Positions 1 to 7,759 of a stretch of DNA of 12,691 nucleotides are shown here, in pieces. The notes below the pieces were generated by a model. That model was not told the DNA's origin. It did not search any database and was given only the letters and a program-made list of their open reading frames with translations. The stretch spans positions 8,460 through 21,150 of the forward strand of contig JAJYZN010000024.1 in the NCBI GenBank assembly GCA_021799915.1, read 5' to 3'. Both the position numbers and the translations under genes were made by a program. The stretch comes from Actinomycetes bacterium (GTDB lineage Bacteria; Actinomycetota; Acidimicrobiia; Acidimicrobiales; RAAP-2). Position 1 is the first letter of the stretch, and each line of letters opens with the position of its first letter.

Positions 1-232
1 CCGGAGCGACGCGGTCGGGTCCGGCTCGGGCGGGACTGGTCCTGCTGGGCAAGCCGGCGCAAATAGCGGATCGAAGGCTCCGTCGGGTGCCGGGTCCAAC
101 GCCGGATCGAGGGGAAGCTCGGGTGCTCGTTCCGGCACCCCAACCTCATCGCGATCGGCAGGCGCAGGTGGGGTGGGACGGCCACCCCCTCGGCCGCGCA
201 AGAGCGGGGGCAAGAAGCGCAAGCGGCGCTGA
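1..232 (+). CDS. C-terminal tail of an upstream protein, possibly SecF (5' end outside window)
   Basis: An open frame runs in from the left edge (codons start at base 2) and stops at TGA 230-232. The 76 visible residues are low complexity: Gly/Ser/Ala-rich, then a Pro/Arg stretch (GRPPPRPRKS) and a very basic end (GGKKRKRR). No catalytic domain is visible, so identity cannot be read from the sequence alone. Actinobacterial SecF, the membrane subunit of the SecDF protein-export motor, often ends in a disordered basic cytoplasmic tail, and secD-secF lies just upstream of relA in mycobacteria. SecF is therefore the best guess from context. A ribosomal or DNA-binding protein with a basic tail is not excluded. 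Confidence 0.45.
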   Translation, partial: RSDAVGSGSGGTGPAGQAGANSGSKAPSGAGSNAGSRGSSGARSGTPTSSRSAGAGGVGRPPPRPRKSGGKKRKRR

Positions 233-306
233 CCCGGAGCTCAGGCGCGGTCGCCCGGGCACGTTGATGTGATCGCTCCTCGGACGAGATCAGGTAGCGT
301 GAGACG

Positions 307-2631
307 ATGAGCGCGTCGATCAAGCTCTTGGCTGACGGAGCAGGTGCGCGGTTGCCCGATGAAGCCGGGAGCGAGCCCGCCGACGACCCCGCCGGAGGCG
401 GAAAGCATTTTGCTCACGATAGCGAGAACCGTGAGGGAGCTCGGGCGAACGGTGCATGCCTCGAGCCGCTGATCGAGCCTCTTCTCTGCCGTCTGCCGAC
501 TGGGTACTCGCAGGCGGATCTTTTGCTCGTGCGCGAGGCGGCCCGCGAAGCGGCAGCCGTTCACGCAGGGCAGTACCGCCGTTCCGGCGAGCCCTACATC
601 ACCCATCCAGTGGCTGTGGCTGGCATCGTGGCAGACCTCGGAGTCGACGCCGTGACGGTGGCGTCAGCGCTCCTGCACGACGCAGTCGAGGACACCGCGC
701 TCACGACCGACGTGGTGCAACGCAAGTTCGGTGTCGTGGTGGCATCGGTCGTCGATGGGGTGACGAAGCTCGACCGACTGCAGTTCGACACGAAAGAGGA
801 GCAGCAGGCGGCGACGGTTCGCAAAATGCTCGTGGCCATGGCGACCGACTGGAGAGTGCTCCTCATCAAGTTGGCAGACCGTCTCCATAACATGCAGACC
901 TTGGCCGTGATGCCAGAATGGAAGCAGCGACGAACGGCACAAGAGACGATCGACATCTACGCCCCCCTTGCACACCGCCTCGGTGTGCAGCAGATTCGCT
1001 GGCAGCTCGAAGATCTGTCCTTTGCCACCCTTCACCCGAAGCGATACGCGGAGATCGAGCAGATGGTCGCCGTCCGTGCTCCACAACGAGAGGAGTACCT
1101 CGCACGCGTTCTCGATGCCGTACGTGCGCGAATGACTGCTGCAGGTATCGACGCCGAGGTCACCGGTCGGCCGAAGCACCTTTGGAGCATCTACGAGAAG
1201 ATGGTCGTCCGAGGCAAGGAATTCGACGACATCCATGATCTCGTGGGTATCAGGGTGCATGTCGCGACCGAGAAGGACTGCTGGGCGGCTCTCGGAGCCA
1301 TCCATGCCATTTGGCCGCCGGTCCAGGGACGGTTCAAGGATTACGTCAACTCTCCCAAGTTCAATCTGTACCAATCTCTTCACACGACGGTGATCGGCTT
1401 GGACGGGAAGCCGATCGAGGTACAGGTTCGCACTCCGGAGATGCACCAGCGAGCAGAGCACGGCATCGCCGCCCACTGGAGTTACAAAGAAGGACCGACG
1501 GCCTCGACCGAGATGGCATGGATGCAGCGGATCGCCGATGCCGACAGGGAAACTTCGGACCCCGTGGCGTTTCTCGAGGCCCTGAAGCTCGATCTGCAAC
1601 AGGACGAGGTGTACGTGTTCACCCCGAAAGGCCGGGTGATCTCACTGCCGGCCCGATCGACTCCGGTGGATTTTGCCTACGCGATCCACACCGAGGTCGG
1701 GCACCGATGCATTGGTGCAAAGGTCAACGGGCGACTGGTCCCGCTCGACACCGTACTCAGTTCGGCGGACACCGTGGAGATCGTCACTTCGAGATCCTCT
1801 TCGGCCGGACCGACCCGGGACTGGCTGTACATCGTGGCTTCGGCTCGGGCTCGGACCAAGATCCGCCAGTGGTTCAGTCGCGAGCGTCGGGAGGATGCGA
1901 TCGACACGGGACGTGAAGAGCTGGCACGCTGCCTGCGCCGTGACGGTATGCCGGTGCACAAGGTCATGATCTCTGACGTGATGGTGCAGGTGGCACGCAG
2001 TGTCGGCCTGAACGATGCCGAGGCGCTCTATGCAGCGATCGGGGAGGGGCAGGTCTCGGCGCAGTCGATCGTTCAGCGGTTGGCTCGGGAGCTGAGAAGT
2101 GGAGACGACGAGCGGCTTCCGACGACGGCGGTACGTGGAGTTCGCCGTGGGCGATCGGCCGGGCAGGCGTCGGCCGGGATCTACGTCGAAGGCCTGGACG
2201 ACGTGATGGTGCACTTGGCTCGGTGCTGCACCCCCGTGCCCGGCGACCAGATCATCGGTTTTGTGACCCAGGGCCGGGGTATCTCGGTCCATCGTGCTGA
2301 CTGCTCGAATGCAGTGTCCCTTTCGGGCCGTTCCCAAGAACGGCTGATCGAAGTCGAGTGGGACAGAGGGGGGAGCGCAATATTTCTTGCGACCTTGGAG
2401 CTCCTGGCTTTCGATCGCGAACGCTTGCTGGCCGATGTGAGCCGGGTGGTGTCCGAGCACCACTTGAACATTGTCTCGGCTCGCACCGTCACTACGCCCG
2501 ATCAAGTGAGCCGGATGGCGTTCGACGTGGAGCTCGCGGACCCAAGCCACTTACATTCGCTCCTGGCGGCCCTGAAGCACATCGATGGCGTCTTCGACGT
2601 CTATCGGCAGCTTCCCGGCCGGAAGGGATAG
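307..2631 (+). CDS. rsh: Bifunctional (p)ppGpp synthetase/hydrolase, RelA/SpoT family (Rsh)
   Basis: Long-form stringent-response enzyme of 774 residues. It transfers pyrophosphate from ATP to GDP or GTP when uncharged tRNA is sensed on the ribosome, and it also hydrolyses the alarmone. The HD hydrolase domain (about 75-200) keeps H100, HDAVED at 124-129 and D191 in KLADRLHNM. The synthetase domain (about 285-395) keeps D311, YQSLHT at 355-360 and E371 in EVQVRT. RFKD at 342-345 is the RXKD form seen in bifunctional enzymes. A TGS domain follows (about 433-495), then the Cys/His zinc-finger segment (H636, C640, C641, H662, C666) and a C-terminal ACT domain (about 693-770). The first 60 or so residues are low complexity. 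ATG 307 has only a weak Shine-Dalgarno (AGG at 292-294). The 74-base gap upstream (233-306) is the largest in the window and the likeliest promoter site, though I see no clear -10/-35 pair. relA is an alternative symbol. Confidence 0.97.
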   Translation: MSASIKLLADGAGARLPDEAGSEPADDPAGGGKHFAHDSENREGARANGACLEPLIEPLLCRLPTGYSQADLLLVREAAREAAAVHAGQYRRSGEPYITHPVAVAGIVADLGVDAVTVASALLHDAVEDTALTTDVVQRKFGVVVASVVDGVTKLDRLQFDTKEEQQAATVRKMLVAMATDWRVLLIKLADRLHNMQTLAVMPEWKQRRTAQETIDIYAPLAHRLGVQQIRWQLEDLSFATLHPKRYAEIEQMVAVRAPQREEYLARVLDAVRARMTAAGIDAEVTGRPKHLWSIYEKMVVRGKEFDDIHDLVGIRVHVATEKDCWAALGAIHAIWPPVQGRFKDYVNSPKFNLYQSLHTTVIGLDGKPIEVQVRTPEMHQRAEHGIAAHWSYKEGPTASTEMAWMQRIADADRETSDPVAFLEALKLDLQQDEVYVFTPKGRVISLPARSTPVDFAYAIHTEVGHRCIGAKVNGRLVPLDTVLSSADTVEIVTSRSSSAGPTRDWLYIVASARARTKIRQWFSRERREDAIDTGREELARCLRRDGMPVHKVMISDVMVQVARSVGLNDAEALYAAIGEGQVSAQSIVQRLARELRSGDDERLPTTAVRGVRRGRSAGQASAGIYVEGLDDVMVHLARCCTPVPGDQIIGFVTQGRGISVHRADCSNAVSLSGRSQERLIEVEWDRGGSAIFLATLELLAFDRERLLADVSRVVSEHHLNIVSARTVTTPDQVSRMAFDVELADPSHLHSLLAALKHIDGVFDVYRQLPGRKG
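2621..2627 (+). promoter_or_regulatory. Ribosome binding site of hisS
   Basis: GGAAGGG lies inside the last codons of rsh, nine bases before GTG 2637. It supports this GTG as the hisS start over the in-frame ATG at 2358 deep inside rsh and over a second in-frame GTG at 2661. Confidence 0.65.
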
Positions 2632-2636
2632 ACCTC

Positions 2637-4001
2637 GTGGAGGGCGACAGGCGGATCGACGTGCGCGCTCCGACTGGTACCCACGATGTGCTCTGGCCGG
2701 AATCCTGGCATTGGGAGAACGTCGTGAGCGTGTTCGCCGGCCAAGCCGAGCGCGCCGGGTACGGGCTCGTGATCACTCCGGTGTTCGAGTACGCCGAAGT
2801 ATTCCGACGCGGTATCGGCGCCGAGAGTGACGTCGTCGGCAAGGAGATGTACGAGTTCGAGGACCGTGACGGTCGTTGGCTGGCCTTACGACCAGAAGGC
2901 ACGGCATCGATCGTTCGATGCTTCCTCGATCATCACCCAACGGCGCCCTGGAAAGCGTGGTACGTGACGCCTGCATTTCGCCATGAGCGACCTCAAGCGG
3001 GACGATACCGTCAGCACCATCAACTCGGGATCGAGGCGATCGGCTCGCCTGACCCCGATCTGGACGTTGAAGTGGTGTGGCTCGCGCGCGAATTTGTTCG
3101 CTCATTCGGTCTTCGGCAGGTGGACCTGCACATCAATTCGATGGGGGATGCCAACTGCCGTCCCGCGTACGTAGAGCGTCTTCGCTCGGTGCTTTTCGGA
3201 CGAAAGACAAGCCTGTGCGAGGAGCACCGGAGCAGGATCGAAAAGAACCCGCTTCGCGTGCTGGATTGCAAGACCGTCGAGTGCCGGGATGCGACGGCCG
3301 ACATCCCAAAGTTGATGGAAGAGCTCTGTGACCAGTGCGCCGCGCACTTTGATCGTGTCTGCACCGGCTTGGCGGAGCTCGGTGTGGAGTTCACGTTGGA
3401 TCATCGCCTCGTGAGGGGTTTCGACTACTACACGAGGACGACCTTCGAAATGACCTCCTCGACGATGGCAGCGGCGCAGAACGCAGTCGGAGGCGGCGGA
3501 CGCTATGACGGATTGGTGGAGATGATGGGCGGTCCACCCACGCCGGGCATCGGGTTCGGTATCGGGATCGAGCGTTTCCTGCTGGCACTCGGAGCCGAAG
3601 GACACGACTTGCGTCCCCCCGATCCAATGACTGCATTTGTCGTCGACGTCGCGGGGGGTGGGGCAGCCCGGGACCTGACCGCTGAACTAAGGCGGGCCGG
3701 TATCCGGGCCGATCGAGCGTTCGACGATCGCTCGATGAAGGCTCAGATGAAGCTGGCGGATCGATCGGGGGCGCAAGTGGCGCTCATCGTCGGGCCCGAA
3801 GAGGTGGAGAACGGAGTCGTGACCGTGCGTGACCTGCGTACCGGAGCTCCCCAGCGCGTCGTGCTGCGATCGCAACTCATCGACGAGGTAGGAGCAATCG
3901 TTGGACCGGCGGGGGGTGGGTCTTCGGGGGAAGGCGCCGCACGGTGGGCGGAAGTGTCGAATACCCGGCACGAGGGAACCCGATCAAAGGAGGGGGGATG
4001 A
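2637..4001 (+). CDS. hisS: Histidyl-tRNA synthetase
   Basis: Class II synthetase that charges tRNA-His in the cytoplasm. From GTG 2637 it is 454 residues, slightly longer than the usual 420-430. Visible motifs are the N-terminal APTGTHD segment (11-17), RPEGTA (85-90), the motif 2 loop FRHERPQAGRYRQ (114-126), the histidine-binding signature LVRGFDYY (258-265), and motif 3 with GGGGRYDGL (285-293) followed by GIGFGIGIERF (304-314). The C-terminal anticodon-binding domain spans about 331-420. The last 30 or so residues are a Gly/Ser/Glu-rich tail whose final codons carry the aspS Shine-Dalgarno. The start lies five bases after the rsh stop, so translation is probably coupled. The open frame extends upstream into rsh, but that part reads as a shadow of rsh and does not resemble HisRS. 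Confidence 0.95.
   Translation: MEGDRRIDVRAPTGTHDVLWPESWHWENVVSVFAGQAERAGYGLVITPVFEYAEVFRRGIGAESDVVGKEMYEFEDRDGRWLALRPEGTASIVRCFLDHHPTAPWKAWYVTPAFRHERPQAGRYRQHHQLGIEAIGSPDPDLDVEVVWLAREFVRSFGLRQVDLHINSMGDANCRPAYVERLRSVLFGRKTSLCEEHRSRIEKNPLRVLDCKTVECRDATADIPKLMEELCDQCAAHFDRVCTGLAELGVEFTLDHRLVRGFDYYTRTTFEMTSSTMAAAQNAVGGGGRYDGLVEMMGGPPTPGIGFGIGIERFLLALGAEGHDLRPPDPMTAFVVDVAGGGAARDLTAELRRAGIRADRAFDDRSMKAQMKLADRSGAQVALIVGPEEVENGVVTVRDLRTGAPQRVVLRSQLIDEVGAIVGPAGGGSSGEGAARWAEVSNTRHEGTRSKEGG
3986..3993 (+). promoter_or_regulatory. Strong Shine-Dalgarno of aspS
   Basis: AAAGGAGG, followed by four G and ATG 3998, is the best Shine-Dalgarno match in the window. It sits in the last codons of hisS and favours ATG 3998 over the in-frame upstream ATG 3944 and the downstream ATG 4040. 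The spacing of four bases is short, so some initiation at another site cannot be excluded. Confidence 0.75.
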
Positions 4002-5851
4002 ACGGCCGCACCTCAGCCTCGCGCAGTGAGCAGACCGCGATGCGAAGTGGGCTCTGTGGCCGGATCGGGTTGGCGGACGTCGGAGCGCAGGTGCGCCTCT
4101 GTGGCTGGGTGGCGCGTCGCCGTGAGCACGGCGAGCACCTGGCATTCGTGGACCTGCGGGACCATTCGGGGGTCGTCCAGTGCGTGGTCGACGGTTCGGT
4201 GGACGTTCGATCCGAGTACGTGATCCAGGTGACGGGGCGTGTGAGACGCCGTCCCGAGGGCATGGAGAACGGCGCCCTGGCGACCGGTGACGTGGAGATC
4301 GGGGACTGCGGTGTCGAAGTGCTGTCGCGCGCCGAGCCGCCACCGTACTCCTTGGAAGACCGGGTGGAGGTCGACGAAGGATTGCGCCTGCGCACCAGGT
4401 ACCTGGACCTGCGCCGCCCCCGGATGCAACGCAATTTGCGACTGCGGGCCGCGATCGTCGGTGCGATCCGTGACGCGATGGAACGACAGGATTTCTGCGA
4501 GGTCGAGACGCCGCTGCTGTGGGCACCGACGCCCGAAGGGGCTCGGGAGTTCATGGTCCCGAGCCGCCTGCAACCCGGTTCGTTCTACGCCTTGCCGCAG
4601 AGCCCCCAACTGGCCAAACAACTCCTCATGGTCGGTGGCATGGACCGGTACTACCAGGTGGCGCGGTGTCTTCGTGACGAAGATCTGCGTGCCGATAGGC
4701 AGTTCGAGTTCACGCAGCTCGACATGGAGGCATCATTTGTCGGACCTGACGACGTCATGGGGTACGTCTCGGAGGCTGTGCTGGACGCAGTCGAAGTCGC
4801 CTCGGGAGAGCGTCCGCCACCGATCGAGAAGATGTCCTGGTCCGAGGCGATGGAGCGATACGGTACCGACAAGCCCGATCTTCGCTTTGGCATGGAGCTG
4901 ATCGATGTGACCGGGGTGCTGTCGGGGACCGAGGCCCGGGCCCTGCAGGCACCGTCGGTGCGAGCTCTGCTGGTCCCTCAGGGGGGTGAGCTCGCTCGCA
5001 GCCGATTGGACGCTTTGGTTGACGAGGCGAAGGCATCGGGTGCGAAGGGCTTGGCCTGGTTCCGTCTGGTGGGTCCGGCCCTCGACCCAGCACCTGATCC
5101 AGATGCCGGCGGCTTCCCCAACGCGGTTCCCAGCCCAGCTTCCAAGGACGTGTCCGGCTTTCTCGAGGGCGTGTCGCTGGACTCTCCACTGGCTCGGTTT
5201 CTCTCCGAGCACGAACGCGAGGGTCTCATCGAGGCCAGCGGTGGTCGTCCTGGCGACCTGCTGCTCCTCGTCGCTGACGAGCCACGGCTGGCTTGCAGTG
5301 TGCTCGGCCGGCTGAGGGTGTCCCTGGGCGGGCGTCCCGTCGGTGAGGGTCCGTACCGCTTCGTGTGGGTAGTGGACTTCCCGATGTTCGACGGCGTGGA
5401 TTCGTCGGGCAACCCCGTAGCAGCACACCATCCGTTCACGATGCCGCATCCCGATGACCGCGAGCTCCTTGTCTCGGACCCCCTCACTGCCCGGTCACAA
5501 GCGTATGACCTCGTCCTGAACGGATGGGAACTGGGATCGGGGAGCGTGCGTATCCACCGAGAAGACATCCAGCGCGAAGTCTTCTCGGTGCTCGGCATAT
5601 CGGAGCAAGACGCGGCAGCACGGTTCGGGTTCCTCCTCGAAGCGCTCCGTCACGGTGCCCCTCCGCATGCCGGGTTCGCTTTCGGGATCGATCGGCTGGT
5701 CGCGATCCTGGCCGGCGAGGAGAGCATCCGCGAGGTCATCGCCTTCCCGAAAACGCAGTCCGGCGCCGATCCCCTCACTGGCGCTCCGTCACCTCTCGAC
5801 GTCGCAAAGTTGGCCGAGCTCGGTCTCGCCGTTCGCCCACCGGCGGAGTGA
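3998..5851 (+). CDS. aspS: Aspartyl-tRNA synthetase, probably non-discriminating (Asp/Asn)
   Basis: Bacterial-type class II AspRS of 617 residues, normal size with a 14-residue N-terminal extension. An OB-fold anticodon-binding domain (about 17-110) is followed by RYLDLRR (134-140). Motif 2 includes RDEDLRADRQ (226-235). The bacterial GAD insertion domain spans about 290-430, and motif 3 is FGIDRLVAILAG (562-573) followed by the conserved IAFPKTQ (581-587). H44 in RREHGEH aligns with the histidine of non-discriminating AspRS (His31 in Pseudomonas aeruginosa). Such enzymes also load Asp on tRNA-Asn for amidation by GatCAB. Motif 2 has Phe where RQPEFTQ is usual (RQFEFTQ, 234-240). The start overlaps the hisS stop as ATGA, a translational-coupling arrangement. 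Confidence 0.97.
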   Translation: MNGRTSASRSEQTAMRSGLCGRIGLADVGAQVRLCGWVARRREHGEHLAFVDLRDHSGVVQCVVDGSVDVRSEYVIQVTGRVRRRPEGMENGALATGDVEIGDCGVEVLSRAEPPPYSLEDRVEVDEGLRLRTRYLDLRRPRMQRNLRLRAAIVGAIRDAMERQDFCEVETPLLWAPTPEGAREFMVPSRLQPGSFYALPQSPQLAKQLLMVGGMDRYYQVARCLRDEDLRADRQFEFTQLDMEASFVGPDDVMGYVSEAVLDAVEVASGERPPPIEKMSWSEAMERYGTDKPDLRFGMELIDVTGVLSGTEARALQAPSVRALLVPQGGELARSRLDALVDEAKASGAKGLAWFRLVGPALDPAPDPDAGGFPNAVPSPASKDVSGFLEGVSLDSPLARFLSEHEREGLIEASGGRPGDLLLLVADEPRLACSVLGRLRVSLGGRPVGEGPYRFVWVVDFPMFDGVDSSGNPVAAHHPFTMPHPDDRELLVSDPLTARSQAYDLVLNGWELGSGSVRIHREDIQREVFSVLGISEQDAAARFGFLLEALRHGAPPHAGFAFGIDRLVAILAGEESIREVIAFPKTQSGADPLTGAPSPLDVAKLAELGLAVRPPAE

Positions 5852-5883
5852 CGGCGTTGGCTGTGCACACGGTCCACGCGCAC

Positions 5884-5889
5884 GGAAGG
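5884..5889 (+). promoter_or_regulatory. Ribosome binding site of rarA
   Basis: GGAAGG lies seven bases before GTG 5897, in the 45-base aspS-rarA gap (5852-5896). It supports the GTG start. No clear promoter or terminator is visible in this gap. Confidence 0.6.
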
Positions 5890-5896
5890 CTCCGAG

Positions 5897-7354
5897 GTGA
5901 ACGAAGCCCCTGATCTGTTCGATTCTGCGTTCGACGATCGCTTGCGCAGACAGGCGCCTCTCGCTGCTCGCCTGCGTCCGCGCACGCTCGACGATGTGGT
6001 CGGCCAGCGCCACCTGATCGGCCCTGGCGCACCTCTCCGGGCGCTCGCCGATGCAGATCGCTTGGGTTCGATGGTGCTCTGGGGACCCCCGGGATCGGGA
6101 AAGACGACGTTGGCGAGGGTCCTGTCGTCGACCACGGCGAAGGCGTTCGTCCCCCTGTCAGCGGTCGAATCGGGTGTCCGGGACTTACGCGGTTGCCTGG
6201 ATGATGCGCGCCGGCTGTTGGGTGAACATGGCCAAGGGACGATCCTCTTCGTCGATGAGGTGCACCGTTTCAACAAGGCCCAGCAGGATATCCTGCTGCC
6301 CGCAGTCGAAGACGGGCTTGTCGTGCTCATCGGCGCGACGACCGAGAACCCGTACTTCGAAGTGAACGCACCACTACTGAGCCGCTCGAGGCTGTGGCGG
6401 CTCGAGCCGATCGGAAAAGACGACTTGGCGGAGCTGGCCGTCCGGGGACTGGCGGCCGAGGGGGTGGTCGCCGGCCCGGAAGCTGTCAGCGTGATGGTGG
6501 GTGCCGCGCACGGAGATGCCCGGTCCCTGCTCGGTACGATCGAGCTCGCGGCGGCGATGGCCCGCTCCCGCTCGGCGGCGACCGAGCCGACCACGACTGA
6601 GGAACGAGATCCCGTCGAGATCACCACGGAGGACCTTCAGCGCAGCTTGCACGATCGTGCGCTGGTCCAGGACCGCGACGCCCACTTCGATCAGGTCAGT
6701 GCGCTCATCAAGAGCGTGAGAGGCTCGGACCCCGATGCGGGGCTCTACTGGCTGGCACGGATGCTCGAAGGCGGGGAGGACCCGAGGTTCATCGTGCGAC
6801 GACTGCTGGTGCTCGCGAGCGAAGACATCGGGATGGCCGATTCGAAGGCATTGTCGGTCGCGGCTGCAGCGTCGCGCGCAGTGGAGTCGATCGGACTGCC
6901 CGAGGCGGCGTTGACGCTGGCTCACGCGGTGATCTACCTGGCATGCGCGCCGAAGTCGAACAGCGTGACCGTCGGGCTGGCTTCGGCGCGCGAGGACGTG
7001 CGGAGCAGTTCGGACGACCAGGTGCCGGTACATCTGCGGGATGCTCACTACCGAGGGGCCACCGAGCTGGGGCACGGTGCAGGCTACCGCTATCCCCATG
7101 ACGATCCCCGTGGCTGGGTCGACCAACAGTACCGGCCACAAGCCGTCGAGGGCCACGTCTACTACCGACCGTCCGATCACGGTGAGGAGCTCGATGCGGA
7201 GCAGCGCCTGCGGACGAGACGGTTACCGTGCCCTGCGCCCCACTCCCCTGCGCCCCACTCCCCTGCACCTCTTTACGAGCCGTCGGCGTCCGAGCGGCCT
7301 GACCTCGTGCACGAGCCGTCGGCGTCCGAGCGGCCGGCGCAAGATCGGCGGTAG
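5897..7354 (+). CDS. rarA: Replication-associated recombination protein A (AAA+ ATPase, MgsA/WRNIP1 family)
   Basis: AAA+ ATPase that acts at stalled replication forks and single-stranded/double-stranded DNA junctions. It has 485 residues, longer than the usual 430-450. Walker A is GPPGSGKT (63-70), Walker B is ILFVDEVHRF (116-125), sensor 1 is GATTENP (146-152), and the arginine-finger region is LLSRSRLWRL (160-169). The family C-terminal part is clear: IKSVRGSDPDAGLYWLARML (271-290), ASEDIGMAD (307-315), APKSNSV (351-357) and GAGYRYPHDDP (394-404). From about residue 441 the protein becomes a Pro/Ser/Glu-rich tail built from two sets of short tandem repeats, which accounts for the extra length. 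The start is GTG 5897 with a good Shine-Dalgarno. Neighbours are aspS (45 bases upstream) and a small membrane-protein gene (9 bases downstream). rarA upstream of alaS is a known actinobacterial arrangement. Confidence 0.95.
   Translation: MNEAPDLFDSAFDDRLRRQAPLAARLRPRTLDDVVGQRHLIGPGAPLRALADADRLGSMVLWGPPGSGKTTLARVLSSTTAKAFVPLSAVESGVRDLRGCLDDARRLLGEHGQGTILFVDEVHRFNKAQQDILLPAVEDGLVVLIGATTENPYFEVNAPLLSRSRLWRLEPIGKDDLAELAVRGLAAEGVVAGPEAVSVMVGAAHGDARSLLGTIELAAAMARSRSAATEPTTTEERDPVEITTEDLQRSLHDRALVQDRDAHFDQVSALIKSVRGSDPDAGLYWLARMLEGGEDPRFIVRRLLVLASEDIGMADSKALSVAAAASRAVESIGLPEAALTLAHAVIYLACAPKSNSVTVGLASAREDVRSSSDDQVPVHLRDAHYRGATELGHGAGYRYPHDDPRGWVDQQYRPQAVEGHVYYRPSDHGEELDAEQRLRTRRLPCPAPHSPAPHSPAPLYEPSASERPDLVHEPSASERPAQDRR
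7231..7269 (+). repeat. 15-bp tandem repeat, 2.6 copies, in the 3' end of rarA
   Basis: Two exact copies of CCCTGCGCCCCACTC (7231-7245 and 7246-7260) are followed by a partial copy with one mismatch (7261-7269). The unit is five codons, so the frame is kept and it encodes repeated PAPHS. It is likely a product of slipped-strand replication. Confidence 0.9.
7275..7335 (+). repeat. 25-bp direct repeat (two copies, 36-bp period) in the 3' end of rarA
   Basis: Identical 25-base copies lie at 7275-7299 and 7311-7335, separated by 11 bases. The 36-base period equals 12 codons, so both copies encode EPSASERP in the same frame (residues 461-468 and 473-480). The copies lie directly after the 15-bp repeats and end 17 bases before the stop codon. 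Confidence 0.92.
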
Positions 7355-7363
7355 TGTCCGAAG

Positions 7364-7759
7364 ATGTTCGCCGGTGAGGTCATCGTGCTGGTGGCCGCCA
7401 TCGTGGCGTGTGTCGCAGCCCTGGTCGGGGCCGGAGCCGCCGTCGCGCTGTCCGGTCAGGTCCGGCGTCTCGAAAAGGCAGTAGAGCTCCTGCGCGAGGA
7501 GTCGGTGCCCCTGGTGGTCGAGGCTCGTCAGGCGGCCCAGCACGCCGTATCGGAGATGGAGCGCGTCGAGGCGGTCCTCGAGGACACTGGCGCCGTCACG
7601 GCCACGGTGGAATCTGCATCGCGGCTCGCCCGCAAGACCTTCGCCAGCCCCATTGTCAAAGTCTTGGCATTCCGGGCAGGCGCTGCCGGCGGGTTGCGAC
7701 GTCTTCGTGAAGGTGAAAAGGGCACTCCGCAGAACGAACGCTCCCGGGGATCGTCGTGA
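7364..7759 (+). CDS. DUF948-like single-pass membrane protein
   Basis: A 131-residue protein of unknown function. It starts with a hydrophobic segment (about 4-30, rich in V, A, G), followed by a charged helical region that could form a coiled coil (about 31-75). It ends in a conserved-looking segment, SPIVKVLAFRAGAAGGLRRL (95-114), and a polar tail. A helix followed by SP-VK and an Arg-rich end is what DUF948 proteins look like, and a DUF948 gene lies near alaS in Streptomyces. There is no clear signal-peptide cleavage site, so I expect an N-terminal anchor. The Shine-Dalgarno is weak. The gene begins nine bases after rarA and its stop overlaps the next gene, so the two small membrane proteins are probably made together. 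Confidence 0.75.
   Translation: MFAGEVIVLVAAIVACVAALVGAGAAVALSGQVRRLEKAVELLREESVPLVVEARQAAQHAVSEMERVEAVLEDTGAVTATVESASRLARKTFASPIVKVLAFRAGAAGGLRRLREGEKGTPQNERSRGSS

Noticed and set aside
233..306. Possible hairpin (CCCGG pairing with CCGGG) or TTGATG -35 element before rsh
   Set aside because: The stem is only five pairs with a long loop and no T-run, and no convincing -10 sits at proper spacing from TTGATG.
2358..2636. Possible N-terminal extension of HisRS starting inside rsh
   Set aside because: The extra residues overlap the rsh ACT domain in another frame and do not resemble HisRS. A good Shine-Dalgarno precedes GTG 2637.
5852..5896. GTGCAC palindrome and GTGC/GCAC inverted pair in the aspS-rarA gap
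   Set aside because: Short matches like these are expected by chance in GC-rich DNA, and no known operator or DnaA box fits.
5650..6627. 325-residue Ser/Arg-rich open frame on the - strand opposite aspS and rarA
   Set aside because: Low-complexity composition and full overlap with the conserved AspRS and RarA frames mark it as a shadow.
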